The notes below the pieces were generated by a model. That model had not been told where the DNA came from. It saw only the letters and a list, made by a program, of their open reading frames with translations, and ran no database searches. A DNA stretch of 64,000 nt from positions 62,001 to 126,000 of the forward strand of contig NYMS01000001.1 in the NCBI GenBank assembly GCA_002529455.1, written 5' to 3'. This DNA comes from Glycomyces fuscus. Lineage in GTDB: Bacteria; Actinomycetota; Actinomycetes; Streptosporangiales; Streptosporangiaceae. Made by a program: the position numbers and the translations under genes. Shown here in pieces: positions 24,320-33,115 of this stretch (position 1 is the first letter of the stretch; the number at the start of each line of letters is the position of its first letter).

Positions 24320-25102
24320 ATGGACCCCGAGATCCTCGGCCTGCTCCTGCTGGTGGGCGTCGCAGCGGGCTGGGTCGACGCCGTCGTCGGCGGGGGCGGT
24401 CTCCTGCTGCTGCCCGCCCTGCTGGTCGCCGCGCCCACCACGCCCCTGGCCACCCTGCTGGGCACCAACAAGCTCGGCGCCGTCTTCGGCACCACCTCCG
24501 CCGCCATCGCCTACGCCCGCAAGGTCAGGATCGAACGCCGCGTGGTCCTGCCCACCGCGGCCCTGGCCCTGCTGGGATCGGGGCTGGGCGCCGCCCTGGC
24601 CGCAGCGCTCACCGCCGACGTGCTCAAACCCGTCATCATGGTGGTCCTGGCCGGGGTCGCCCTCATGGTCTACTTCCGCCCCGCCATGGGCGTGGAGTCC
24701 GACCAGCGCCTGCGCACCCGCAACCGCATCCTGGCGGTCGTGGCCATCGCGGGCCTGGGCGTGAGCTTCTACGACGGCCTCATCGGACCCGGCACCGGCG
24801 TCTTCCTCATCATCGCCTTCACCGCCGTCGTGGGCATGGACTTCGTCGCGGCCTCGGCCTCGGCCAAGATCGTCAACGTGTGCACCAACCTGGGGGCACT
24901 GGTCGTCTTCGGCCTGGGCGGCCACATCGACTGGCTGCTGGGCCTGGGGCTGGCCATCTGCACCATCATCGGCGCCCAGATCGGCGCGCGCATGGCCCTG
25001 CGGCGGGGGTCGGGGTTCGTCCGCGCGGTCCTGCTCGTGGTCGTCATCGCCCTGCTCGCGCGCATGGGGTGGGACATCTTCGCGACGGCCTCCTGGTCCT
25101 GA
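24320..25102 (+). CDS. TauE/SafE (TSUP) family membrane transporter
   Basis: 260 residues with about eight hydrophobic helices. The N-terminal GWVDAVVGGGGLLLLPALL and the middle GFYDG-like SFYDGLIGPGTGVFLIIAF are the two duplicated TSUP motifs. Family members export sulfite, sulfoacetate or related sulfur/organic anions across the inner membrane. No sulfur gene is adjacent, so the substrate is open. The ATG at 24320 touches the stop of a 10-codon upstream ORF and has no good Shine-Dalgarno of its own, which suggests coupling. Confidence 0.85.
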   Translation: MDPEILGLLLLVGVAAGWVDAVVGGGGLLLLPALLVAAPTTPLATLLGTNKLGAVFGTTSAAIAYARKVRIERRVVLPTAALALLGSGLGAALAAALTADVLKPVIMVVLAGVALMVYFRPAMGVESDQRLRTRNRILAVVAIAGLGVSFYDGLIGPGTGVFLIIAFTAVVGMDFVAASASAKIVNVCTNLGALVVFGLGGHIDWLLGLGLAICTIIGAQIGARMALRRGSGFVRAVLLVVVIALLARMGWDIFATASWS

Positions 25103-25439
25103 GGGGCCGGGTGTCACGGGGCGGCGGCGCGCCGGGGTGTGGCGGGGATCTCCACCTCGTCGCCAGCGGCTCGCGCGGCGCGGACCGTCCCGCCCGGCCG
25201 GGGCCGGGGGAGGGCTGTGCGGTGTATCGGGACAGGGCCGGCACCGCGGGGGAGGTTAGTGTGGCCAGGGCGCGCGCAGGAAGCGACAACTCGGGCATAA
25301 CGGGCACCCTCCCGTGCGAGCGGGATGAAGGTAAGGCTAACCTGTCCGAGGCGGCGCGCAGTTCACCGGTGCCGCCACGACGGCTGCGCCCCGCCGGCCA
25401 GCCGCGCCCACCGCCCACGCGACAACGAACGGGAAAGCC
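25103..25439. other. Intergenic region before the siderophore importer operon
   Basis: 337 bp without a gene. The iron box at 25327-25345 and a nearby TAACCT (-10-like, 25338-25343) mark the operon promoter, about 95 bp before the first start. Nothing else was recognised. Confidence 0.5.
25327..25345 (+). promoter_or_regulatory. Iron box (IdeR/DtxR-like operator) of the FecCD operon
   Basis: GAAGGTAAGGCTAACCTGT matches the iron-box consensus in 14 of 19 positions with an intact AGGCTAACCT half. It overlaps the likely promoter, so iron-loaded IdeR would repress the importer. Confidence 0.75.
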
Positions 25440-26474
25440 GTGGCCCTGCGCGCTCCCACCCTCACGCGCCCCACCCTCACCAGGCGCATTCTCCGCCCCG
25501 TCGGGCTGGTCGCCGCCCTGGGCCTGCTCACCCTGTGCGTGCTGCTCAGCGTCACCGTCGGCACCAAACCCATCCCCGCCACCGACGTGTGGGCCGCGCT
25601 GACCGCCTACGACGGCTCCTACGACCACGACGTCATCCGCAGCCTGCGCCTGCCCCGCACCATCATCGGCGTCTTCGTCGGCGCCGCCCTGGGCCTGGCC
25701 GGAGCCCTCATGCAGGCCCTGACCCGCAACCCCCTGGCCGAACCGGGCATCCTCGGCGTCAACTCCGGCGCCGCCGCGGCCGTGGTCGTCGCCGTCGTCG
25801 CCTTCGGCGCCACCGGCACCGGCTACGTCTGGCCCGCCTTCGCCGGCGCGGCCCTGGCCGCCGTCGCCGTCTACGCCCTGGGCTCACGCGGACGCGCCAG
25901 CGCCACCCCCGTACGCCTGGCCCTGGCCGGAACCGCCGTCGCCGTCGTCCTCCAGGGCCTCGTCCACGGCGTGTTCGTCCTCAACGAGTTCGTCTTCGAC
26001 CGCATCCGCTTCTGGCAGGTCGGCTCCCTGGTCGGACGCGACCTGGACGTCTTCTGGCAGGTGGCGCCCTTCCTCGTCGCGGGCATCGTCCTCACCCTGT
26101 GCCTGGGCCCCTCCCTCAACGCCGTCGCCCTGGGAGACGACCTCGCCGCCACCCTGGGCGCCAACATCCCCCTCATCCGCGCCGCCACCGCCGTGGGCGT
26201 CATCCTGCTGTGCGGCGCCGCCACCGCCGCCGCGGGCCCCATCTGGTTCGTCGGCCTGATCATCCCCCACGCCGCACGCCTGGTCACCGGCCCCGACCAG
26301 CGCTGGCTGCTGCCCTACTCCGCGGTCCTGGGCGCCGTGCTGCTCACCGCCGCCGACACCCTGGGCCGCGTCGTCGTGCCCAACGCCGAACTGGAGGTCG
26401 GCATCATCACCGCCTTCGTCGGCGCACCCCTGTTCATCGCCCTGGTCCGCAGCACGAGAATGGCCCAACTGTGA
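25440..26474 (+). CDS. FecCD-family siderophore ABC transporter permease 1
   Basis: 344 residues with about ten hydrophobic helices. LRLPRTIIGVFVGAALGLAG, then ALMQALTRNPLAEPGILGVN, and GPIWFVGLIIPHAARLVTG are the FecCD/BtuC signatures, including the loop that contacts the ATPase. With the next permease it forms the membrane heterodimer importing ferric siderophore. The GTG at 25440 is weakly preceded by GGGAAAG. The stop overlaps the next start. An iron box lies upstream. Confidence 0.9.
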   Translation: MALRAPTLTRPTLTRRILRPVGLVAALGLLTLCVLLSVTVGTKPIPATDVWAALTAYDGSYDHDVIRSLRLPRTIIGVFVGAALGLAGALMQALTRNPLAEPGILGVNSGAAAAVVVAVVAFGATGTGYVWPAFAGAALAAVAVYALGSRGRASATPVRLALAGTAVAVVLQGLVHGVFVLNEFVFDRIRFWQVGSLVGRDLDVFWQVAPFLVAGIVLTLCLGPSLNAVALGDDLAATLGANIPLIRAATAVGVILLCGAATAAAGPIWFVGLIIPHAARLVTGPDQRWLLPYSAVLGAVLLTAADTLGRVVVPNAELEVGIITAFVGAPLFIALVRSTRMAQL

Positions 26475-27565
26475 GCCGCACCCTGACACCGCGCCGCCGC
26501 CCCGAGACGGCCCCCCGCACCACACCCCGCGGCTCCTTCGCCCTGCGCCTGTTCGACGACCGCCTGTCCCTGCTGGTGCGCCCGCGCACCCTGGCGGTCG
26601 CCCTGGCCCTGACCGCCCTGAGCGCCGCGGCCCTGGTCGCCTCGGTGGCCGTGGGCGACTACCAGATCCCGCTCGGCGCCGTCCCCGCGGCGATCACGGG
26701 CCACGGCGAACGCCTGGACGTGTTCTTCGTCCAGGGCGTGCGCCTGCCCCGCGCCCTGACCGCGATCGGCGTGGGCGCCGCCCTGGGGCTCGCCGGAGCC
26801 GTCTTCCAGAGCCTGTCGCGCAACGCCCTGGGCAGCCCCGACATCATCGGCTTCACCGGCGGCGCCGCCACCGGGGCCGTCGCCGTCATCCTGCTCTTCG
26901 GCTCCGGACGCCTGGCGGTGTCCCTGGGCGCCATCGCCGGGGGCATGCTCACCGCCGCCGCCGTCTACCTGCTCTCCACCAAGAACGGCGTCCAGGGCTA
27001 CCGGCTGGTCCTGGTCGGCATCGGCACGGCCGCCATGCTCGGCTCGGTCCGCGACTACCTGCTCACCCGCGCCGATCTCACCGAAGCCCTGAGCGCCCAG
27101 ATCTGGATGATCGGCAGCCTCAACGGCCGCGGCTGGGCCGAGGTGGCGGCCGTGTGGATCTGCCTGGCACTGCTGGGCCCGGTCCTGCTCCGCCTGGGCC
27201 GGCGCCTGCGCTTCATGGAACTGGGCGACGACACCGCGCGCGGCCTGGGCGTGCCCGTGCGCTCCACCCAGCTGACCGCCCTGGCCGCCGCCAGCGCCCT
27301 GACCGGCGCCGCCATCGCGGTCTCGGGCCCCATCGGCTTCGTCGCCCTGGCCGCACCCCAGCTGGCCCGGCGCCTGACCCGCACCGGCGGCACCACCCTG
27401 GCCGGGTCCGCGCTCATGGGCGCCGCCCTGCTGGTGGTGGCCGACCTGGTCGCGCTGCGCGCCCTGGCCCCCACCCAGCTGCCCGTCGGCGTGGTCACCG
27501 CCGTCATCGGCGGCAGCTACCTGATCTGGCTGCTGTACACCGAATGGCGCGGCGGACGTGCCTGA
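26471..27565 (+). CDS. FecCD-family siderophore ABC transporter permease 2
   Basis: 364 residues. It carries a 40-residue Arg-rich cytoplasmic N-terminal extension, then VRLPRALTAIGVGAALGLAG, AVFQSLSRNALGSPDIIGFT and GPIGFVALAAPQLARRLT, again FecCD hallmarks. The GTG overlaps the first permease stop (GTGA). It partners permease 1 and the following ATPase. Confidence 0.9.
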   Translation: MSRTLTPRRRPETAPRTTPRGSFALRLFDDRLSLLVRPRTLAVALALTALSAAALVASVAVGDYQIPLGAVPAAITGHGERLDVFFVQGVRLPRALTAIGVGAALGLAGAVFQSLSRNALGSPDIIGFTGGAATGAVAVILLFGSGRLAVSLGAIAGGMLTAAAVYLLSTKNGVQGYRLVLVGIGTAAMLGSVRDYLLTRADLTEALSAQIWMIGSLNGRGWAEVAAVWICLALLGPVLLRLGRRLRFMELGDDTARGLGVPVRSTQLTALAAASALTGAAIAVSGPIGFVALAAPQLARRLTRTGGTTLAGSALMGAALLVVADLVALRALAPTQLPVGVVTAVIGGSYLIWLLYTEWRGGRA

Positions 27566-27584
27566 CCGAGACCGAGGAAGAACG

Positions 27585-28400
27585 ATGACCACCCCCGACG
27601 ACGCCGCCTCCCGCCTCAACGGCCAGGACCTCACCCTGGCCTACGACCAGCGCGTCATCTCCCAGAACCTGGCCGTCACCATCCCCGACAACTCCTTCAC
27701 GGTGATCGTGGGGCCCAACGCCTGCGGCAAGTCCACCCTGCTGCGGGCCCTGTCGCGCACCCTCAGGCCCGCACACGGCCACGTGCACCTGGACGGCAGG
27801 GCCATCAGCTCCTATCCCGCCAAGGAGGTCGCCCGCCGCCTGGGGCTGCTGCCGCAGTCCTCCATCGCCCCCGACGGCATCGGCGTGGCCGACCTGGTGG
27901 CCCGAGGCCGCTTCCCTCACCAGGGGTTCCTGCGCCAGTGGTCCAAGCAGGACGAGGCGGTCGTGGCCGAGGCCATGGCCGCCACCGGTGTGGCCGAACT
28001 GGCCGAGCGGTCGGTGGACGAGCTCTCGGGCGGACAGCGCCAGCGCGTGTGGCTGGCCATGGTCCTGGCCCAGCAGACGCCCCTGCTGCTGCTGGACGAG
28101 CCCACCACCTACCTCGACATCGCCCACCAGATGGACATGCTCGACCTGTGCGCGCAGCTGCACGCCGAGCGCGGCCACACCCTGGTCGCGGTGCTGCACG
28201 ACCTCAACCACGCCTGCCGCTACGCCACCCACCTGATCGTGATGAAGGAGGGCGCCATCGTCGCCGAGGGCGACCCCTCCACCGTGGTCACCGCCGACCT
28301 GGTCGAGGAGGTCTTCGGGCTGCCGGTGCGCATCATCCCCGACCCCGAGACCGGCACCCCGATGATCGTCCCCGTCGACCGCCGCGGCTCGGCCCGCTGA
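27585..28400 (+). CDS. Siderophore ABC transporter ATP-binding protein (FecE/FepC-like)
   Basis: 271 residues. Walker A GPNACGKST (43-51), signature LSGGQ (147-151), Walker B LLLLDEPT with D171-E172, and the switch His in VLHDLNHA. Domain and length match FepC/FhuC. GAGGAAGA precedes the ATG. The operon ends here at a strong terminator and encodes no substrate-binding lipoprotein, which must come from another locus; this operon alone is not a complete importer. Confidence 0.93.
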   Translation: MTTPDDAASRLNGQDLTLAYDQRVISQNLAVTIPDNSFTVIVGPNACGKSTLLRALSRTLRPAHGHVHLDGRAISSYPAKEVARRLGLLPQSSIAPDGIGVADLVARGRFPHQGFLRQWSKQDEAVVAEAMAATGVAELAERSVDELSGGQRQRVWLAMVLAQQTPLLLLDEPTTYLDIAHQMDMLDLCAQLHAERGHTLVAVLHDLNHACRYATHLIVMKEGAIVAEGDPSTVVTADLVEEVFGLPVRIIPDPETGTPMIVPVDRRGSAR

Positions 28401-28429
28401 CCGGCCGGGCACACCCCGCCCCCGTGCCG

Positions 28430-28468
28430 CGCGGTGGGGCCCGGTGCGCACGCACCGGGCCCCACCGC
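28430..28468. terminator. Bidirectional hairpin between siderophore operon and conservon
   Basis: A 17-bp stem (GCGGTGGGGCCC... paired with ...GGGCCCCACCGC) with one bulged C and a short loop around GCAC, between convergent operons. Confidence 0.75.
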
Positions 28469-28485
28469 CTCACCGGAAGGCGCCC

Positions 28486-29082
28486 TCAGGCCCCCGACAG
28501 CTCCAGGCGCAGCACCAGCGCCACCAGCTCGACCAACACCTCCTTGACCGACTCCCTGTCCCGGGCGTCGCACAGCAGCAGCGGCACCCGCTCCTCCAGG
28601 TCCAACGCCACCCGCACGTCGTCGGCCCGGTGCGTGCGCTGCCCGTCGAAGCAGTTCACGGCCACCACGAACGGCACCCCGCGCGACTCGAAGAAGTCGA
28701 TCGCGTCGAAGGAGTCCGCCAAGCGCCGGGTGTCGGCCAGCACCACCGCGCCCAGGGCGCCCTCGGTCAGCTCCTCCCACATGAACGAGAACCGCCGCTG
28801 GCCCGGCGTACCGAACAGGTACACCACCGTCGACCCGTCCAGCGTGATCCGGCCGAAGTCCAGGGCCACCGTCGTGGTCGTCTTGCCCTCCACCCCGTCC
28901 AGATCGTCCACGCCCACACTCTCGGAGGTCATGACCTCCTCGGTGTGCAGGGACTCCACCTCGCTCACCGCCGAGACCAGGGTGGTCTTACCCGCCCCGA
29001 ACCCTCCCGCGACCACGATCTTGAGGGTGTCGGGAACCGGTCCCGCACCCTCGGCGTCCATCACGACCAACGACCCATCCAC
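28486..29082 (-). CDS. Conservon GTP-binding protein (CvnD-like)
   Basis: 198 residues, a small Ras-like GTPase of the MglA/Cvn type. G1 loop GGFGAGKTT (26-34), G2 TTTTVALDFGR, G3-equivalent LFGTPGQRRF, G4 as NCFD rather than NKxD. It is the fourth gene of the conservon. In Streptomyces the CvnD protein binds the CvnA/B/C complex and cycles GTP in response to the sensor. GTG at 29082 chosen; an ATG at 29060 giving MDAEGAGPVPDTLKIV would be closer to relatives and is a fair alternative. Confidence 0.88.
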   Translation of the reverse strand: MDGSLVVMDAEGAGPVPDTLKIVVAGGFGAGKTTLVSAVSEVESLHTEEVMTSESVGVDDLDGVEGKTTTTVALDFGRITLDGSTVVYLFGTPGQRRFSFMWEELTEGALGAVVLADTRRLADSFDAIDFFESRGVPFVVAVNCFDGQRTHRADDVRVALDLEERVPLLLCDARDRESVKEVLVELVALVLRLELSGA

Positions 29083-29106
29083 TCCACCTCGACACCACCT
29101 TGCCCC

Positions 29107-29487
29107 TCACAGCTGACGGATGCGCTCCAGTACCGAGCGCAGCGTCCCGGCGTCCGGCCGGTGCCGCTCCCAGTCGGAGGTGCGCACCACCACACGGCCC
29201 TGGTCCAGCAGGTCCGCCAGCAGGATCCGCGTCACGCCCAGCGGGAACCCCGAACGCGAGGCCACCTCGGCCACCGAAACCGGCCCCGCGCACAGCGACA
29301 GGATCAGCTCCAGCTCCGGGTCCACCTCCGCGGCCGTGGCCGGGGGGACCGCGACCACCTGCGAGGTCATCGAAAAGTCCGTACGCGAAGGACGCGTGCG
29401 CCCCCCCGTCAACGAGTACGGCCGGATCAGACTCGACTCGAACGACCACTCCCGTCCCGACTCCCGCCCGGGCGGCTCAGCGTCCAC
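29107..29487 (-). CDS. Conservon DUF742 protein (CvnC-like)
   Basis: 126 residues. SLIRPYSLTGGRTRPS is the conserved DUF742 opening, and the C-terminal half (SVAEVASRSGFPLGVTRILL, then ADLLDQGRVVV) is a winged-helix-like fold. GGAGG precedes the GTG by about eight bases. Third gene of the conservon; the role is that of an adaptor between roadblock and GTPase proteins, by analogy with Streptomyces. Confidence 0.88.
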   Translation of the reverse strand: MDAEPPGRESGREWSFESSLIRPYSLTGGRTRPSRTDFSMTSQVVAVPPATAAEVDPELELILSLCAGPVSVAEVASRSGFPLGVTRILLADLLDQGRVVVRTSDWERHRPDAGTLRSVLERIRQL

Positions 29488-29491
29488 GACC

Positions 29492-29944
29492 TCACCTCCT
29501 CGCGCTCCCGCGCCGGGGCAGCGCCGACAGGTGCGGGCCCACCTGGCGCACCAGGCGGTTCACCTCGAACGCCGCCTGCCCCATGTCACAGGTGGACTCG
29601 GCCACCAGCGCCAGAGACGCGCCCTTGCCCGCCGCCAGCACGAAGAAGAACACGTTGTCCATCTCCACCACCGTCTGACGCACCTCCGCGGCGCCCAGTT
29701 GCCCGCGCGCGCCACGGGCCAGGCTCGCGAAGCCGGACGCGATCGCGGCCAGCCGCTCACCCTGCTCGCTCTCCAACCCGGCCGAGCACGACAGCAGCAA
29801 CCCGTCCGCCGACAGCAGCAGCGCGTGCCGCGCCCCCGCCACCCGCTGCACCAGGTCACCCAGCAGCCAGTCCAGCGTCCTGGCCGGGGACTGCTCCTCC
29901 ACCGCGTCGGCCGTCCGGCCTTCCGCCGCAGCGTCCGCCGTCAT
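29492..29944 (-). CDS. Conservon roadblock/LC7 protein (CvnB-like)
   Basis: 150 residues. A roadblock fold: LDWLLGDLVQRVAGARHALL, SADGLLLSCSAGL, and GMGQ-like DMGQAAFEVNRLV at the end. It would act as an activating partner for the small GTPase. The ATG at 29944 lies nine bases after GGAAGG; a GTG at 29953 overlapping the kinase stop is possible. Confidence 0.88.
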   Translation of the reverse strand: MTADAAAEGRTADAVEEQSPARTLDWLLGDLVQRVAGARHALLLSADGLLLSCSAGLESEQGERLAAIASGFASLARGARGQLGAAEVRQTVVEMDNVFFFVLAAGKGASLALVAESTCDMGQAAFEVNRLVRQVGPHLSALPRRGSARR

Positions 29945-29949
29945 CGACA

Positions 29950-32277
29950 TCACCCTTCCGAGCTCTCACCGGGGCGCGCATCGCGCACGCCGTCTCCATC
30001 CCCGTCCGAGGGCTGCGCGCGCCCGCGCAGGCTCCCGGACTGGAAAGCACTCATCATCGACCGGATCTCGGCCAGCGAACGCTGCCCGGCCGCCTCCTGC
30101 CCCCGGGACGCCTCGGGCACCGCCGGGGCGGGCGCGGGGGCGGGTTCGGCGCGCTTGCGCCGCCGCCGGGGCAGGCCCTTGTAGGTCTCGGCCGTGTCCT
30201 GGGCCGCCGCCTCCCGCTCCGGACCGGGCTCCCGCTGTGCGGTGTCGCCCTCCGGGACGCGGACCCCGCCCGCCGGGACCAGCGGCCGCGGCTGCGCGGT
30301 GGCCGCCGCCGTCGCCGCACGGACCGGCTCCGGAGCGGGCTCCCCGGCGCGGTCCTGTGGCGCCGGCTCCGTCTCCTGCGCCACCAGCGCGTCCGCGGGC
30401 ACGTTCACCACCGCGCACGTGCCGCGCGCCTCCCCGGACCCCAGGGTCACCTCCAGGCCGTGCCGCGCGGCGACGGTGGCCACCACGAACAGCCCCAGCT
30501 GGGAGTCCTCGCGCATCCGGGCCAGGTCGAACCGCGGGGGGTCGCGCAACAGCGCGTTCGCCGCCTCCAGCTGGGCCCGGGTCATTCCCAGACCCCGGTC
30601 GCTCACCTCCAGCACGCACCCGCCCGCCTCCCCGACCCGGCCGCGCACCGTCACCTCCGTGCCCGGGGGCGAGAACGACGTCGCGTTCTCCAGCAGCTCC
30701 GCCAGCAGGCGCACGGTGTCCGCCCCCACCTCGCCGCGCAGCGCCACCCCCGGCACCGCCAGCACCCGCACCCGCACGTAGTCCTCGATCTCGCTGGACG
30801 CGGCCCGCACCGCCTCGTGCAGGCGTACCGGCGCCAGACCCCGCCGTACCGGGGCGTCCCCGCTGAGCAGCATCAGGTTCTCGGCGTTGCGCCGCATCTG
30901 CGTGCTGAAGTGGTCGATGCGAAAGAGCGACTCGAGGACCTTGGGGTCGGTCTCGGCGCGCTCCAGCGCGTCCAGCAGGCCCAGCTGCCGGTGCACCAGG
31001 GCCTGGGTGCGCCGGGCGATGTTGCGGAACATGTTGCGTACGCCCGCGCGCACCTGCGCCTCCTCCACCGCCGCGGTGACGGCCGCGCGCTGGGCGTCGT
31101 TGAAGGCCTCGGCCACCTGCCCGATCTCGTCGGTGCTCTCCACGCGCAGGCGCGGCACCTCGGTGTCCACGTCCACGCTGCCGCCCGCGCGCAGCCGGGC
31201 GGTGACCTCGGGCAGGCGCACCCGGGCGTGCTCCAGGGTGGCCGTGCGCAGGTCCTGCAGGCGCCTGCCCAGGCGCTGGGTGGCGCCCACGGCGACCGCG
31301 GAGGAGAGCAGGGCGGCCACCAGGGCGGGCACGCTCATCAGCAGGACGCTGGTGCGCAGTTCGGCCGACTGGGTGCGGCTGAAGGCGATGACCTGGTCCA
31401 TCTGACCCTGTTCGACGTCGCGCATGCGCGCGTCCACGGCCTCGGCGGCGCCCCGCCAGGCGGTGGCGTTGACCGGGACGGTGGCTCCGCCCTGGACGGG
31501 CATGGCGATGATGCTCTCCTGGAGCTGGTAGATGCGCTGCAGTTCGCTGTAGGACTCCAGCAGGATGTACTCCTGGCTGTCCTTCTCGCTCAGCTCGACC
31601 ACGACCCGGTCCCAGGTGTAGTGCTGGGCCCCGGCCGCGGCGGCGAACCGGGCGTGGGCCCGGGCGGGGAAGGTGTTGGTGGCCACCGAGTGGGCCAGGA
31701 CGGAGTCCTGCTGGTTGAGGAGTTCGCGGGTGCGCATCAGCGAGGTCAGGGAGCGCAGGTGCGGGGCCTGGGCGGGGTCGGCGCGCCCGACCTGGCCGTC
31801 CCACACGCGCAGGCCCTGTTCGATGACCTCGTCGTAGACGGCGGAGGTCTGCTCCAGGTCGATCTCGGTGGGGGAGGAGGCGTCCACCCGGGCGCGGTGG
31901 GTGTCGATGCGGTTGACGGCGGACCGGAAGGCCAGGACCTGTTCGGGCACCTCCTCGACGTCGAGGGCGTCCAGGCTCTGGCTGAGGGCGTCGACGGCCT
32001 CGTCGGTCTGCTGGCGCGAGTAGGTCAGGTCCAGGGCGGTGCGCTCGGTGCCCCAGGCCGCGTCCATGGTGGCGCGGCGTTCGCGTTGGAGTGCGCTGAT
32101 GGTCTCCCCGACGGGGACGCCGACCTGTTCGGTGAAGGTGGCGGTGGCGCGCAGTTCGCCGATGTCGCTGACGAGCAGGGCGGTGAAGGCGGCCCACAGG
32201 GCCAGCAGCACGGTGCTGGGGAACAGGACCAGCGTGATCATGCGGGCGCGAAGCGAACGGCGCTTCTTGTGGGGCAT
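29950..32277 (-). CDS. Conservon nitrate/sulfonate-sensor-like histidine kinase (CvnA-like)
   Basis: 775 residues. Order: short basic N terminus, TM helix (about 13-36), a 270-residue outside domain of the nitrate-sensing (NIT) type, second TM (about 305-330), HAMP, a helical dimerisation region (VHRQLGLLDALERAETDPKV), HATPase domain with N-box ELLENATSFSPPG and SDRGLGM/GLGLF-like SQLGLFVVATVAARHGLEV, and a long Pro/Ala/Glu tail (650-775). The cognate phosphoacceptor His is not of the ordinary HisKA kind. First gene of the four-gene conservon; no P450 fifth member is present. The start has GGAAG upstream. Confidence 0.88.
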   Translation of the reverse strand: MPHKKRRSLRARMITLVLFPSTVLLALWAAFTALLVSDIGELRATATFTEQVGVPVGETISALQRERRATMDAAWGTERTALDLTYSRQQTDEAVDALSQSLDALDVEEVPEQVLAFRSAVNRIDTHRARVDASSPTEIDLEQTSAVYDEVIEQGLRVWDGQVGRADPAQAPHLRSLTSLMRTRELLNQQDSVLAHSVATNTFPARAHARFAAAAGAQHYTWDRVVVELSEKDSQEYILLESYSELQRIYQLQESIIAMPVQGGATVPVNATAWRGAAEAVDARMRDVEQGQMDQVIAFSRTQSAELRTSVLLMSVPALVAALLSSAVAVGATQRLGRRLQDLRTATLEHARVRLPEVTARLRAGGSVDVDTEVPRLRVESTDEIGQVAEAFNDAQRAAVTAAVEEAQVRAGVRNMFRNIARRTQALVHRQLGLLDALERAETDPKVLESLFRIDHFSTQMRRNAENLMLLSGDAPVRRGLAPVRLHEAVRAASSEIEDYVRVRVLAVPGVALRGEVGADTVRLLAELLENATSFSPPGTEVTVRGRVGEAGGCVLEVSDRGLGMTRAQLEAANALLRDPPRFDLARMREDSQLGLFVVATVAARHGLEVTLGSGEARGTCAVVNVPADALVAQETEPAPQDRAGEPAPEPVRAATAAATAQPRPLVPAGGVRVPEGDTAQREPGPEREAAAQDTAETYKGLPRRRRKRAEPAPAPAPAVPEASRGQEAAGQRSLAEIRSMMSAFQSGSLRGRAQPSDGDGDGVRDARPGESSEG

Positions 32278-32721
32278 GGGCTCGCTTCCGGGGGAGAGCG
32301 GCGGGCGTCGCCTGCGGGAGCGTCCGCCGGGTGGGGGAGGGGCCGGAGTTCCCCAGAGTGAACCGCTCAACGGGGGATTACGCAAGCCTGAGGGGGACAC
32401 CGGGGCCCAGAAGGGCAGGATCGGCGCAGGTGGGAAGGCGGGCCTCAGCTTGGTAACACGGACCGCCACACTGTCGGGTGATTAAAATCTACGTCGTAAA
32501 GCTGGCTCTTTTCTTCTCTCAATCACAAGAACAGAAAGGAGCGGCTCCGCCGCACCGACCACCACAGACCCCGGGGCGGGGGAGCCGGGCACCCGCCCCC
32601 CACCAGCCCCACCAGAGCACGTGATGCCCGCCCCGCGCGCGGGTACGTAGCCCCCTGCGACCACCCGGCCCGCACACGGGCAGGGGGCGCACCAGACCAC
32701 CACCGGGGGAGAGGACCCACC
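32278..32721. other. Intergenic region between conservon and pterin dehydratase gene
   Basis: 444 bp. It holds the conservon promoter region, repeat copy 3 (32486-32505) with its pyrimidine tract, an AAAGGAG without a following start near 32536, and the leader of the dehydratase gene. No further gene is visible on either strand. Confidence 0.5.
32486..32505 (+). repeat. Dispersed 20-bp intergenic motif, copy 3
   Basis: AATCTACGTCGTAAAGCTGG followed by CTCTTTTCTTCTCTC. It lies between divergent transcription units. On the minus strand it reads CGTAGATT, whose TAGATT could be a -10 box pointing to the conservon, but the other two copies do not face a gene that way. Confidence 0.75.
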
Positions 32722-33006
32722 ATGAAGCTCACCGAGGATCAGATCCGCGACGGCCTGGCCCGGCTCACCGACTGGGAGCTGGACCCCGCCGCACCCGCCA
32801 TCAGCCGCACCGTGCGCCTGCCCGACTTCCCGGCCGCCATCGCCCTCGTCAACGAGATCGCCCAGGCGGCCGAGCAGGTCGACCACCACCCCGACATCGA
32901 CATCCGCTACAACACCCTGCACCTGACGCTGAGCACCCACTCCGAGGGAGCCGTCACCGAGAGGGACATGTCCCTGGCCGCCCGCCTGGACGAACTCGTC
33001 CCCTGA
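32722..33006 (+). CDS. Pterin-4a-carbinolamine dehydratase
   Basis: 94 residues, standard length. The active-site motif EQVDHHPDIDIRYNTLHLTL (His-His-Pro plus downstream His) is intact. It dehydrates 4a-hydroxytetrahydrobiopterin, recycling the pterin cofactor of aromatic amino acid hydroxylases; stand-alone bacterial copies may serve a molybdopterin-related or salvage role. GAGAGGA precedes the ATG. It is followed by a convergent gene at 33116. Confidence 0.92.
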   Translation: MKLTEDQIRDGLARLTDWELDPAAPAISRTVRLPDFPAAIALVNEIAQAAEQVDHHPDIDIRYNTLHLTLSTHSEGAVTERDMSLAARLDELVP

Positions 33007-33115
33007 ACCCGCGTCCCGGCCCGGGGGAGCACGAGGGAGTGGGCAGCCGGCGCGCGCGTACGGCCCGCACCCGGTGCCCGGCACACCGACGGACCCGCCC
33101 GGACGGGGCGCCGGG

